Of a stretch of 64,000 nt of DNA, positions 25,587 to 37,125 are shown piece after piece. The stretch comes from Endomychus coccineus (lineage: Eukaryota > Arthropoda > Insecta > Coleoptera > Endomychidae), in NCBI GenBank assembly GCA_958510875.1, contig OY294069.1, positions 177,674,868-177,738,867 of the forward strand, in the 5' to 3' direction. A model generated the notes under the pieces. It was given only the letters and a program-made list of their open reading frames with translations, searched no databases and was not told the origin of the DNA. The position numbers and the translations under genes were made by a program. Numbering within the stretch: position 1 is the first letter of the stretch; every line of letters begins with the position of its first letter.

Positions 25587-26051
25587 CAGGGTGTCCCAAT
25601 ATTGCTGGGACACAGAGCTACCACGTATTCTAGAGGTCAAAATAAGTCGATTGAGCCCAATTTACCTGTATACCAAAATGTACCGTTTGTCCGTGAGAAG
25701 AGTTCAAAGTTTACTAAAAAAAATACATTTTTGTATGTTGTTCCGAAGTGCTTTATACAAATTTAATGAAATTTGGTAAATGTGTATTCTAGATGATTAG
25801 CTTACTTTTAGTAATCAAAAAAACCCAAAGAAAATTGTAGAGGGGTTGGAACCACCCTCACCCCTTGGCATTTTTTCCCCCATTTTTGTAGGGGTGGGAA
25901 TACGGTTTTAAGACTTTTTTATCTGGAAGGCCTACTCATTATCTTCATTTTCTTACTCTTGTAAAAACTCCGTATTTTGCGTAGTTTTCAAGAAAAAAAA
26001 TGTTTTCGCAAACACTGATAACCGATTTTCGGGTATAGGTTTAATAAAATT
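25587..26051. repeat. Left terminal inverted repeat (465 bp)
   Basis: Reverse complement of 27381-27845. It includes a G/C run around 25839-25896 (accaccctcaccccttgg) and ends inward at ggtttaataaaatt. Open frames in it are mirrored in the right arm and are not genes. Confidence 0.93.
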
Positions 26052-26099
26052 ATTAGACACAAATTACACAATACATTTACACAAGACAAACAATAATTT

Positions 26100-27179
26100 T
26101 TATAACAAGTGTTCAATGTGACCTCCACCTTCATTAATACAGAGGTCAATTCGACGTAAAAAATTGAAATGCACTCTTCTTAAAACATCGTCATTTTCTC
26201 GTAGCGCATTTACAGCATTTTGAATTCTATTCCACAGTTGTTCGATGTTATTTATTTGAACCTCGTACACTTGTCTTTTTAATTCTCCCCAGATGAAGAA
26301 GTCACAAGGGTTTAAATCTGGAGACCGCGGAGGCCATTGAATGGGTGCTTCTTGTCCCCTACCTATCCACCTGCCACCAAATTGTTCACCAAGATATTCT
26401 CTTACTGCACGTGCAAAATGAGGTGGTGCACCATCATGCATGAAGAACGTATTTCTACGCAAGTTAAGAGGCAAGTCTTCTAATAATTCTGGCAAATTTT
26501 GTTGAAGGAAACGGAGGTAACTATCGCCATTCAGACGATCAGGTAATCGTAACGGTCCGACTATAAATTCGCCAATAATTCCGACCCAGACATTAATTTT
26601 AAATTCACGTTGATAATGTCTACTTTTAATGGCATGTGGATTTTCATCTGCATAAACATGATCGTTGTGTAGGTTTGTCATACCGCGACGTGTAAAACAA
26701 GACTCATCAGTAAACAAGATCTTAGTATGGAATCCGTTGTCGACTACTCTGCGCTCCCGAATAGTTTGTAAAAAACTTAAACGTAATTCGTAGTCAGGTG
26801 GCAACAATTCTTGCACTGGCTGGATGTGAAATGGCCGAATTAATTGATCTCTAATGATTCGACTTACAGTGCTTTTTGGAATTCCAGCTTCTCGTTGCAA
26901 TCTTCTAGTACTGGTATTAGGATTGTTATCAATCATTTGAAGAACAGCTTCTTCCGCAATAGGTGTTCGAGCTTGTCGAGGTCTTCCAGCGTTAACTCTT
27001 ACTGGGGTCAACCTCCCCGTTTCTCGAAGACGTCTTTCGATTCGGGCAAAAGTTTTATGGTTTGGAATTCTCCGGTTTGGATACCTCTCTTGATACACGC
27101 GAACACTTTCGCGGCAGTTACCTTGACAATATCCAAGAACTAATAACATGTCGGTCTGTTCATTAAAAGGAAAATTCAT
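26100..27179 (-). CDS. Transposase, Tc1/mariner (ITm) superfamily, DDE/D type, 359 aa
   Basis: Cuts and pastes its own element at TA sites in the nucleus. Residues 1-55 form an N-terminal helix-turn-helix of the type annotated as DUF4817 in insects (GYCQGNCRESVRVYQERYPN). A GRPRQAR hinge resembling an AT-hook sits at 65-71, and a second helix-turn-helix spans about 73-112 (STRRLQREAGIPKSTVSRII). The catalytic DDE/D domain follows: D158 in LFTDES, D249 in FMHDGAPPH and D293 in SPDLNPCD. By my count 43 residues lie between the last two, against 34 in classical mariner and Tc1. Start ATG 27177-27179 and stop TAA 26100-26102 lie just inside the TIRs. All three catalytic positions are present and there is no frameshift, so it looks functional. 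Confidence 0.93.
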   Translation of the reverse strand: MNFPFNEQTDMLLVLGYCQGNCRESVRVYQERYPNRRIPNHKTFARIERRLRETGRLTPVRVNAGRPRQARTPIAEEAVLQMIDNNPNTSTRRLQREAGIPKSTVSRIIRDQLIRPFHIQPVQELLPPDYELRLSFLQTIRERRVVDNGFHTKILFTDESCFTRRGMTNLHNDHVYADENPHAIKSRHYQREFKINVWVGIIGEFIVGPLRLPDRLNGDSYLRFLQQNLPELLEDLPLNLRRNTFFMHDGAPPHFARAVREYLGEQFGGRWIGRGQEAPIQWPPRSPDLNPCDFFIWGELKRQVYEVQINNIEQLWNRIQNAVNALRENDDVLRRVHFNFLRRIDLCINEGGGHIEHLL

Positions 27180-27380
27180 AATTGTGGGACGTCAAAGGAA
27201 CAGCAACAACAGCAATAACAATTAAACAAAAACAGTGATGACAATAAGAAATAATAAAAAAACAAGCAAAAGAGAACAAATAACTGACACATTTACTGTT
27301 AACAATAAACTATGTTTCCTGTCAAAATCATAACATTTGGTTTTGTCTTTGTGTCCGCGGCCAACTAAATTTTGTATTAC

Positions 27381-27845
27381 AATTTTATTAAACCTATACC
27401 CGAAAATCGGTTATCAGTGTTTGCGAAAACATTTTTTTTCTTGAAAACTACGCAAAATACGGAGTTTTTACAAGAGTAAGAAAATGAAGATAATGAGTAG
27501 GCCTTCCAGATAAAAAAGTCTTAAAACCGTATTCCCACCCCTACAAAAATGGGGGAAAAAATGCCAAGGGGTGAGGGTGGTTCCAACCCCTCTACAATTT
27601 TCTTTGGGTTTTTTTGATTACTAAAAGTAAGCTAATCATCTAGAATACACATTTACCAAATTTCATTAAATTTGTATAAAGCACTTCGGAACAACATACA
27701 AAAATGTATTTTTTTTAGTAAACTTTGAACTCTTCTCACGGACAAACGGTACATTTTGGTATACAGGTAAATTGGGCTCAATCGACTTATTTTGACCTCT
27801 AGAATACGTGGTAGCTCTGTGTCCCAGCAATATTGGGACACCCTG
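27381..27845. repeat. Right terminal inverted repeat (465 bp)
   Basis: Mirror of 25587-26051. It begins at aattttattaaacc and ends ...TGGGACACCCTG before the TA target dinucleotide. Confidence 0.93.
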
Positions 27846-27849
27846 TATA

Positions 27850-28720
27850 TCTACACGTTTTTTTTTGGCCCAGCCTATACGAAAAATTTTGGGGATACAC
27901 ACTAACTATAATAAAACCATGTTTTGAAGGATTTGTTTATATACATAAAAAAGTATAACAAGATGCTCTTGATATCTTACAGAACAAGATTCTACGATTA
28001 CCTCAATGGTACGGAAACATTTCGAATTTCATCGACTTCATCTATTCCAATGAAAATTAGTTTTCTCAGTGATAAGAAATTTGAGTCAAACATTAGTTTT
28101 AAAATCAAATGATGATTACCCACGTTACCGTCGACCCCGGAATAGACTCATCAGGTAGATACACATTAAAGATGATAAAATCACATACAAGTAAATGAAG
28201 CCCACATTACTTACGGCATTGAATTCATTCCTTAGTTGAACAAAAACTGAGTGGAAGGTGAAAGAAAACATTTTTGAAAAGATTAATTTTTACAATTTTT
28301 ATGAGGGGTTCAGTTTTAAAAACAGTTATGACAAATTGATCACGAGTTAAAATACCCCAGAGTGGGGTACGGATAACTCATCGCGTAAGATCGAACATAG
28401 TACGCAACGAATACATAGGCTATATAGGGGCTTTACTCCTCTATACTGTATGATCTCTGCTGTAAACATGCTGGTATAAGACATAGAGACCATATAGATA
28501 GAGGAGTATAGCGGGCCGTAATGCCACGCAGGGTTCGAATGAAATTTTCTCTATTAGCGGTCCCCACTCTTCTCGCTTTCATATAAGAGCACGCCGTCAT
28601 CAATGTAAGCGGTTGGAGGAGAGTGTGAGGGGAGGGTCCGCTAAGAAATTTGAACATGTCACGCACCGATTATATACCTTAAACACAGACTTTACTCCTC
28701 TATCTAATATATGATCTCTA
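27850..28720. other. No gene seen; local inverted and direct repeat traces
   Basis: Tactcctctat/atgatctct motifs recur near 28433-28455 and 28690-28720, with an inverted version near 28490-28510. This suggests a small decayed transposon. Nothing here is clearly coding. Confidence 0.4.
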
Positions 28721-28723
28721 TGG

Positions 28724-28864
28724 TATAAAAACGTTCTAACACATCTGTGTGCGGGAAATAGTTCTATGGTTCACTTGTTCGAACGTCTGCCAGTTGCTAT
28801 TTCGTATCGGTGTGTTAGAATACAAGTGTCTCTAAGTTATCTGAATCAATCGGAACTAATCAAT
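28724..28864 (+). promoter_or_regulatory. Speculative TATA box, start codon and first-exon donor
   Basis: A tataaaa at 28724-28730 is followed 36 nt later by an ATG at 28766. The 33-codon frame is open up to a perfect gtaagt donor at 28865. It could be a first exon. However, it ends in phase 0 while the exons downstream are phase 1, and the peptide (MVHLFERLPVAIS...) has no obvious signal sequence, so a link to that gene is unproven. Confidence 0.18.
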
Positions 28865-29880
28865 GTAAGTAACCAATAATTGATCAATTTGTTGTATCCA
28901 CCCAAAATTATCATTTCAGAATAATCATTATCTAACCAAGCTTGTTTCTATTTATTTCCTAATATCATGTTTAAGAACCCTTTCTAAATTTACTTTGAAT
29001 TCACGTTCATACTAAAGTAAAATTTGATTGTAGGAATAAATAAAGTAATTCAGGTGCTAACGAATGATTAATGCAATAATTATCTAATTACGCTTCAACA
29101 TGCTGGTTCAATCGTTCAATTTGTCAACTCTATAATTAGTACTATTCCGATTAACATATGTTGCGAAAACAGGGATCTAGTAGATTACCGCTTCAAAGTT
29201 TGAACAACCATATGTGTAAAAACTGCGTACGACCTAAAAAAAACTCCGCCGGGAGGAACTACTGGAGCATCATGAGCGCGAATTTTAGATATAAAAAGTA
29301 GCGTCACTGTCGAGCGTTGTTCGGGACATAAAGAAAATGGCGACGGCACAAAATAGGATTTGGTGGTACGGACTTGACCAGAACATGTAAAAGACAGTAA
29401 CAGACAGAGAACTGACGATTAAGTTACCAGAATCAAGCATTTGAATAAGAATTAATAGTTCCCGAGTTTGACTTTGTAATAGTTGATAAAAGTGACGAAT
29501 TCTGTGCTGCAGTCAATTTTCATAAGGTAGATGATAGCTTAATATTTATTTTCCGCCATTACGATATATTGAAGTCTGTGTTTTGTAGCTGGTAGCGTTT
29601 GCATGATTTCCGATATCCTGTTGTGTCGTAGATCTGACCGCGCACCGATAAAGTTCACATTTTGAATCCACACGTGAATTGAAAGATTCAAGTAGTTGTA
29701 CGGGTGTGTATGTTTGAACGATAGAGGTGTCTTTGATATATTTGTGCACGCTGTGTCAATCCCGGAAGTATAAGCCCTAATTGTCTAAAATCTGATATTG
29801 TCATACAATTACCGGACACTCCGTTTATAGCATACATAGGGGTGAGTGACTTGACAGAATAAACTCTATCAAATTAATTA
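28865..29880. other. No recognisable feature
   Basis: Short frames only. An ATG at 29337 after a tataaaaag at 29290 opens for 17 codons and stops. No family motif is seen. Confidence 0.4.
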
Positions 29881-29989
29881 TTCGAAAATACCGTAAAAAA
29901 TCGTAACGGTTTTTCTTTTACCAATTGAGCTTCTTCGCATTTCCACCGGGTTTGCATCCACTAATTATTTTTATTAACGAAAACCTTGC

Positions 29990-30870
29990 AATTTTGGTTT
30001 CTACGATTACTTTCATAGTTTTTCTCTATCAAAACTTATTTTTATCAGATCTGAGTTTGGAGATTCAATTTATAAATTTCTTATTTTGTTGCTGATGATA
30101 CCTACCGCTTGCGTTATTTGACAAAATGTCTGCGTATAATTTCACTCCTGTTTTATCCAATTCATTGAAAGTCAGATCATGAAAGACAATTACAAATTAG
30201 ATAGCTACTGGTGCTATTAAAAGGAACATGGTTGTGTTTGAAGTAAATATGCACGGGGGCAATCAACCAATCATCCATTAAGCGAATATTCCTTATACAG
30301 TTTGTATAGTTCTAAGATTAGGCTCAAGGAATTGGCATTAGTGACTCTATTTTTTTAATATGTGACATATAAATTAATTTGGATATATTTTAAAATTGAG
30401 ATATGCTCTTTCACAATATTTCAATATTCTTCAAAAGTACAGCATTGATATACATTCGGTTTTATTTCATTGCAAATAGAGAAAATAAACTGAAAATGTA
30501 TTCCAGGTTTCCACCATGCTGGCGTTTTGGAATTCTGTACTTACCTTCAAATGGAATGGAAAAATTCCACTATGATTGCAAAAGGTGACACTTAGTTTTG
30601 GTCTTTGAACATAAATAATAGGAGAGGCTATCTATAACAATTCAGTGCCTACCCTAATATGATGAAATGGAAAAATTGAACAGAAAATGCTTTCAAGCTG
30701 TACTCTCTTTATTGGTGTTACGGAGGTACCAATCTGTTTTGATCGTCGAACCTAAGAATCTGATTCGCAATCTATCAAACAGTCATCTAAAGTGATAATT
30801 ACAACTTCAAAAAATTGATTTCAGCAAGGTGTGAGTTCATAATTGTATTGTTATTAATTAGTAGAGCATG
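29990..30870. repeat. Dispersed duplicate blocks A, B, C (first copy)
   Basis: Three sub-blocks recur in 33.8-35.3 kb. A (about 29990-30195, agatctgagtttggagattc) matches about 34590-34760. B (about 30395-30780, gaacataaataataggag) matches about 33870-34280. C (about 30785-30870, ggtgtgagttcataattgta) matches about 35173-35275. The order here is A-B-C, while downstream it is B-A-C, so the region was rearranged after duplication. No gene is recognised. Confidence 0.65.
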
Positions 30871-30875
30871 TGAAA

Positions 30876-32455
30876 AATTTTGATCGAAAATTTAACGCGA
30901 CCCCACGGAAAATGTTTGTTTTGGTATATGAAACAGAAGTCCAAAATTTCTACCTCCTAAATTGACCGCAACCCCTTTTTTTCGCCGTTTGGGGGTATGT
31001 TTTAAATTTTTAGGGCAAGTTCGTCAAAAAAAAATGTCTATCTCCAGTTGTATTAGGAATTAAGGAACCAAACTGGAACCCTTCTATTGTAAATGACTAA
31101 GGAACTCCCAGTTCAAATTTCAAGTTAATCCGACCTCCCCCTTCCTCGCAATAGATGTATATATATACATAAATGCATGAGAACTTGCGTGACGGCTAAC
31201 TCGGGCAGTTTCCAACCGATTCAGCTAAAATTTGGACTGAAGGTAGGTTTTATGCCCTCAAAACTGTCCTCCTAATTTCAAGTTAAAATATTGAATAGTA
31301 TCCGAGAAATGCGAGTTTAAGTAACTTTTTTAGCTAATTTTCAAATTGAGATATCTCATGTTCTTTTCATCCGATTGACATCTGCTTGGCGTCAAAATGT
31401 AGGTATTTGCATATACTTTTACGTGGTAATCATCGTTTTTATACTACATTAGCAATATGATACTATTCTAGGTGACAGATTCTGAGGCAAGTAGTATTTC
31501 CAGCAGTACTTCCAGTGTATACAGCGTGGCGAGTTCAAGTGGTCGGAAGAAAAGACAGCAATGATATTGAATAAATATGTACAATTTAAAAAAATGTAAA
31601 AAAATCAAAAAATTAAAAAAAAAGCCGTATAAGACTAACTTACCCTAGTTCATAAATAATAATTAAGCTCCCTGGGACGAAACGGTTAATTTAAAATTTT
31701 TGTAGGCATCTCACTGATGGGTCTTTTTTTTTTACTTATTTTTAAATTGTACATATTTATTCAATGTTATTGGTATCTTATCTTCCGACCACTTGAACTA
31801 GCCACGCTGTATACACTGGAAGTACTGCTGGAAATACTACTTCCTCAGAATCTGTCACCTGAAATAGTATCATATTGCCAATGTAATATAAAAACGATGA
31901 TCACCACGTAAAAATATATATACAAATACCTACATATTGACGCCAAGCAGATGTCAATCGGATGAAAAGGACATGGGATATCTCAATTTCAAAATTAGCT
32001 AAAAAATTTTCTTAAACTCCAATTTCTCGGAAACTATTTAATATTTTAACTTGAAATTTGGAGAGCAGTTTTGAGGGCATAAAACCTACCTTCAGTTCAA
32101 ATTTCAGCTAAATCAGTTGAAAACTGTCCGAGTTAGTCGTCACGAAAGTTCCCATGCATTTAGGTATATATATACATCTATTGCGAGGAAGGGGGAGGTC
32201 GGATTAACTTGAAATTTGAATTGGGAGTTCTTCAAACATTTATAATAAAAGGGTTTCAGTTTGATTTCATAATTCCTAATACAACTGGAGATAGCAATTT
32301 TTTTTTTAAGAACTTCTCCTAAAAATGTCCAAAATACCCCAAAATGGCAAAAACAAATGGGTTGCGGTCAATTTAGGAGGTAACAATTTTAGAGTTTTGT
32401 TTCATACACCAAAACGAACATTTTCCGTGGGGTCGCGTTGAATCATAAAAAATTT
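30876..32455. mobile_element. Large palindromic (fold-back) element, ~710-bp arms
   Basis: Left arm about 30883-31592 and right arm about 31739-32447 are inverted copies with perhaps 85-90% identity by eye, around a loop of about 145 bp. The ends read aacgcgaccccacgg and ccgtggggtcgcgtt. Each arm carries a serine-rich reading stretch at about 31471-31562 (and its mirror), described as a finding. There is no transposase, so it is a non-autonomous element or an inverted duplication. Confidence 0.8.
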
Positions 32456-32887
32456 ACCGATATCACTTATTTTTTGATTTCACATACCATTTTTTGTGTA
32501 CATTCGTATAACCAGGTTTCGAGGTCTATTATCACACCTTATCCTCAGGTATATATAAAGTATGGCTGTTGTTACGTCCATCCCTATTTCTACATATTAT
32601 TCCAATATTATTTTATTATTATTCTTAACATCAAACGATCATCAACATCTGTAATCCGGAAGGTCAACAACCTATTGTTTAGCAAATTATAGGAATTTCC
32701 CAACCCCCGCAATAACATCCACAGTATCTAAACAAATAGATTCAGAGTCCCCACCTCTTCCATAAAACTTCTGGAGAAGAACTACTATCAAGAGGGGATG
32801 AAGTTCGAAACCAGAATTCAAGATTCAATATACACATTATTATTATTCATTCAACATTCAAGAAAACATCTAAATATACATATACAC

Positions 32888-33534
32888 ATTTTCGTTTTTT
32901 GCGTATATCTCCGGAACCGTTTATTGTACAGAAAACAGCTTTTGTGAGCATTTTTTTACTCATAGTAAGCTATGTTCTGTGCAGTACAAAAAAATTTTTT
33001 AGTGGATGTTTTTCTCCCCAACTTCTACGCCACTGAAAAAAGTACGGTTTTGAGACAACCATTTGAACCGCCAATGTTTTCTACACAAAAAAGGTACTCT
33101 TGGTCATAAGCTCTAAAGTTGACCGTTTTCGAGAAAAATCAACTTTTATGTTGAAAAACATGGTCAATTCTTACTACTTAAACAAAATTTATTCAAACGT
33201 TAGAACAAGTAACAAAATCAAAGGATTGACCATATTTTTCAACATAAAAGTTGATTTTTCTCAAAAACGGTCAAGTTTAGAGCTTATGACCAGGAGTATC
33301 TTTTTTGTGTAGAAAATATTGGCGGTTCAAATGGTTGTCTCAAAACCGTACTTTTTTCAGTGGCGTAGAAGTTGGGGATAAAAACAGCCACTACCCCTTC
33401 AAAATCTTCACCAATTAAGAGTAAAAAAAAAATTTTTATTGCACAGAACATAGCTAACTATGGGTAGAAAATCCTTACAAAAGCTGTCTTTTGTACGATA
33501 AACGGTTCCGGAGATATTCGCAAAAAACGAAAAT
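32888..33534. mobile_element. Palindromic (fold-back) element, ~280-310-bp arms
   Basis: Left arm about 32888-33169 (gcgtatatctccggaaccgt) and right arm about 33224-33534 (acggttccggagatattcgc) are inverted copies around a loop of about 55 bp. Sequence just beyond the right arm (caccctgtatctcg, then tcaccctgtatac near 33654-33666) resembles the CAGGGTG tips of the mariner-type element. It may be a MITE of that superfamily. Confidence 0.75.
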
Positions 33535-33869
33535 TTTTTTTCAATTTCAACACCCTGTATCTCGAAAACGAAGCCTTCTACGACATATGTTTACAGGAAC
33601 TTTTCTTCTTAAAAACACTTGTTCTATCTCCTGTTTGTCTACAAAAAACTGACTCACCCTGTATACTCATTCGTTATAGTCTAGTTTGTAATTAATATAT
33701 TGTTAAGTGTAAGAATTAAATCCATTCAAAAATATTCAACAACTCTCAGTTATTAAAATAGTGCCTTCGTGTACGATCCCAACACAATACAACTGTGGTA
33801 AAGCAAAATGTATCAAAGTTTGTTAAAACAGTTGTAAAAATATTTTATTTGGATTTTAAAATTGACAAA

Positions 33870-35290
33870 CGCTCTATCTCAATATTTCAATATTCCTCAA
33901 ATTTAAGTGATACTCCGGTTTTTATTTTCATTGCCAATGGAGAAATTGAACCGAAAATGTATTCCAGGTCTCCACTACGTTGCTATTGTGATGGTCCTTT
34001 GGTCTTGAAACGTATGTGGCATTTTGTACTTACCTTCAAATGGCATGGGAGAATTACACTATGGTGGTATTGCAAAAGATGCCACTTTGTTTTGGTTTTC
34101 GAACATAAATAATAGGAGGGACTATCCTATAACAACACAGTGCTTGCCCTCATATCATCAAATGGAAAAATTGAACAGAAAATGCCTTTAAGCTGTACTC
34201 TATATATTGGTGTTGCGGAGGTGCCAATCTGTTTTGATCGTCGAACCTAAGAACCGGATTCGCAATCTATTAAACAGTCTAGTTTGCGGAACAACTCATC
34301 ACCATGTAGTTGTTTTAAACTGCCCTTGTTCCGAGTGCTTCCAAAGAAGGTGAGTGTATTATTATCATTTTAATCTAGGTTGTTAACCAATGTATGAAAT
34401 GAAATATTTGTTTTTTTTTTGTGAAATAGGTATATAATGGAAATATAATTACTAGCCCTCTGCCCAATGAATACTTGAATTATTGACCGCCGTTTTCGGG
34501 AAACACCAAATCATCAAATGAAAAGCAATAAAAAAAAATTTAACTGAAACGTTCCAATTTTGGTCCAATCCTTTTCACGGTTACGTTTATAGTCTCTCTC
34601 TATTAAAAGATATTTTCATCAGATCTGAGTTTGGAGATTCAATTTATAAATTCCATATTTTGTTGCTGATGATACCGCTTGTGTTAGTTGACAAAACGTC
34701 GGCAAATAATTTCACTCCTGTTACATCAAATTCATTGAAAGTCAGATCATGAAAGACTATCCGTGAAAATTACTAATTTGAGATGAGTTTCTCACCTATT
34801 CTGTATTATGGAATTCCAGTTTATAACTTAAGTACCTTTGACACAAAACGAGTGGTTTCAAGTAAAATAATTCTACATATCTCACAGTTGAATCTGTTTC
34901 ATGCACAATGAAACCAAAAAAAAATTTGAGGTTTTCAGTTCTCTAAAAACGTTGACAACATTTGAACTATAAATTGAATCTGATTGTATTAGGCATTTTG
35001 ATAGTTGGAGTATAGAGGAATAACTTTTTTCCTTGTTTTCCTTGTAAGAATTTGGGCATTTCACCATTCAAATATGAAATATTCATATCCGTTCCACAGT
35101 CAATGCCGACCTTTAGAGAGTCGGAAATGGAACATTTACATATTCGTTTATTAGAATGTACAGACTAGAATCATCTAAAGTAGGTGCAAAATATGTTTTA
35201 TCATCGTAATTACTAATTACAAATTCAAAAAATTGGTTTTACCCAAGGTGTGAGTTCATAATTGTATTGATATCAATGTTTAATTCACAC
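33870..35290. repeat. Dispersed duplicate blocks B, A, C (second copy)
   Basis: Second copies of the blocks in 29990-30870, in order B (33870-34280), A (34590-34760), C (35173-35275). About 300-400 bp of unmatched sequence lies between them. A further short match (ccaggtttcgaggtc) links 32513 and 35320. Confidence 0.6.
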
Positions 35291-35379
35291 AATCAATTTT
35301 TTGTGTACATTCGTATTACCAGGTTTCGAGGTCAATAATCACACCTCATCCTCAGATATACCGAGTGTCCCGTATAAGA

Positions 35380-35870
35380 ACCGACACAGAGCAGGAGCAT
35401 GTAGGGGACCCCAATTTTTTGATATGCGAACTCTATTTTTTGGGTTTTTGGGAGGTTTTTAGAAAAAGAACAGCCAATATTCAAAGAGCACTTGAAGAAA
35501 AAATGGTACTGATTGAATTTTTCTTGATATTTTTTCACGAGAACGTTTTGAAAAGTGCGGCTCCAAAAAAAAAAAGTTACGAAGAATCGGTTTTTTCATT
35601 TTACAAAAAAAAATATGGCCGCTGGGTCCAAACTAATAAAAAATTCGAATTCTACGGAAAATGTCCGATTTTCCATAGGTTTTTAAAAAATTTTGTAGAC
35701 TCAAACTGGCGCGAACGGCTCTCTAGACGATGTTTCAAAAATTAATCCCAAAAAATGACAGAAAAACGAAATATAGGCGCCGTTTTTTTTTGTTCACACC
35801 ATTTGAGCCGAAATTTGACAGAAAGCCATCATTTTAGTAGTAGAATCGAAAAAACCAGGAGCCGGGCCAT
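35380..35870. repeat. Repeat unit shared with 39878-40170
   Basis: The stretch from ttttttgatatgcgaactct to ccaggagccgggccatga recurs at 39878-40170. The second copy lacks about 158 bp (35651-35808 here). The shared end overlaps the hAT-like reading frame (GPAPGFFDSTTKMMAF on the minus strand), so the unit is probably the tail of that transposon. The 126-codon open frame on the plus strand has no motif. Confidence 0.6.
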
Positions 35871-36919
35871 GACCTTTAATATCTAAAATTTCATAAAAAA
35901 GTTGTTTATAATGTAGTTTCTTGTCTACCAAATTATATGTTTTCCTCCTTTTCGCGGGAGGAGCCTCATCAGTTTCAATTTTCAAATAAAATATTAAAAT
36001 GAAATTCTGTATTACGGAAACTTGAAATTTTTCCAATGAGATGTTTCAAACGATCTCTTGAATAAATTATATCAGTGAATTTATGTTGTAAAATTTGAAA
36101 AATAAGATCAGTTTGTTCAAATATTAATTTAAAATTATCAAGAAAAAACCAAAATTCTTCATTTTCTAAATAAGATTTTAAACCAACAGCAGCATTCAAT
36201 GAAACCTGATCTGTTGAAAAGTCATCACTGTTTTTATTTTTATGGATGGTAAATACTGCACGTGATGTAAAATTCCATCGAGTTGGAGCATTACAGGGGA
36301 ATCAATGATTTTTTTTTAAACTTCGTCTTGTCAATACTACTATTAGTATTAACAATGATCGATTTTGATAGTTACCTGACATTACTAATCCTTTCAAATC
36401 TGGTAAAGGCCGTTTATTTAAAAGAAACACTTTCATCATATGTTAATTCACTAAATGGATTTTCTAAAAGGCAGCAACTAACTCACTAACACTCATTTTA
36501 AATTTACAACAGACAACAATCTAACCTCACTTCGCGTGGCGTGACAACACATAAACAAGCACTGACTGACCTACTCAGCAGTCGGCAGAACGCACGTCTC
36601 GTATTTTATAGATTGCTAGCGGCTGCCGCAGGCTAGTCTCCAGAGGGTGTTGCCATTTTCGCTGATTTACCCAGTTAGCGTTCGGACTGGTCGGAAAAAC
36701 GGCAACTGCGTTGCACAACACATGCTCAGCGTTTGAGATATATAGAGAGTCTAGCCTCAGGGCACTGTTGCCAGATTAAAAATAACTACTGAGAACGGGG
36801 AATTAATTGTAAAATTTTATAAATTATCAGAGAAACAGGAAACAAAATGGAGAATGATCATTAAGATAAATTGGTGAGGAGGCTGAGCCTCCTTAGCCTC
36901 CTTCGAGGAGCCGCCACTG
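35794..36919 (-). pseudogene. Decayed hAT-type transposon with transposase fragment
   Basis: Minus-strand frames in two phases read APTRWNFTSRAVFTIHKNK (around 36290-36230), then LNAAVGLKSYLENEEFWFFL and QTDLIFQILQHKF, then PPAKRRKTYNLVDKKLHY. The APTRWNFTSR motif and the following region are typical of hAT-superfamily proteins of the ZMYM/DUF4371-like type. Upstream on the same strand, a GC-rich tip ending at 36919 reads CAGTGGCGGCTCC on the minus strand, the usual start of many hAT elements. The frame is broken and I cannot find the other tip, so the element is a remnant. Confidence 0.65.
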
Positions 36920-37125
36920 CCCCTTTAATCTCGGGTTCAGTAACTTATAGAATTTGGGTGAACTACTACTACATGAGATGCAAAATATTTATTCACATTC
37001 GATATCTTGAAGCGTATAACTACCAAACCCTATTCACACTATTTATTTCTTCATATTATCTCCGTTCAAATTGTTCAATTCTAATACCAATTATCATGAA
37101 CTAAAATTTGGAAACATTTTTACAG

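Larger units (their letters stand above)
25587..27845 (-). mobile_element. Complete long-TIR Tc1/mariner-superfamily transposon
   Basis: A 2259-bp element with 465-bp terminal inverted repeats (25587-26051 and 27381-27845) that look identical by eye. It is flanked by TA at 25585-25586 and 27846-27847, the target dinucleotide of the IS630-Tc1-mariner superfamily. Each end starts CAGGGTGTCCCA and contains a small palindrome (GTGTCCCA, 7 nt, TGGGACAC) just inside the tip. One intact transposase frame lies between the TIRs. Canonical mariner and Tc1 ends are much shorter (tens of bases), so long TIRs mark this lineage. Intact ends, TA flanks and an unbroken frame suggest recent activity. Confidence 0.93.

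Noticed and set aside
25560..25779. Two overlapping open frames in the left TIR, mirrored at 27653-27902
   Set aside because: Identical frames appear in both TIR arms; they reflect the inverted repeat, not genes.
26844..27143. 99-codon plus-strand frame
   Set aside because: Antisense shadow of the transposase.
29290..29390. tataaaaag followed by an ATG in good context
   Set aside because: The frame closes after 17 codons with no donor; too weak to call a promoter.
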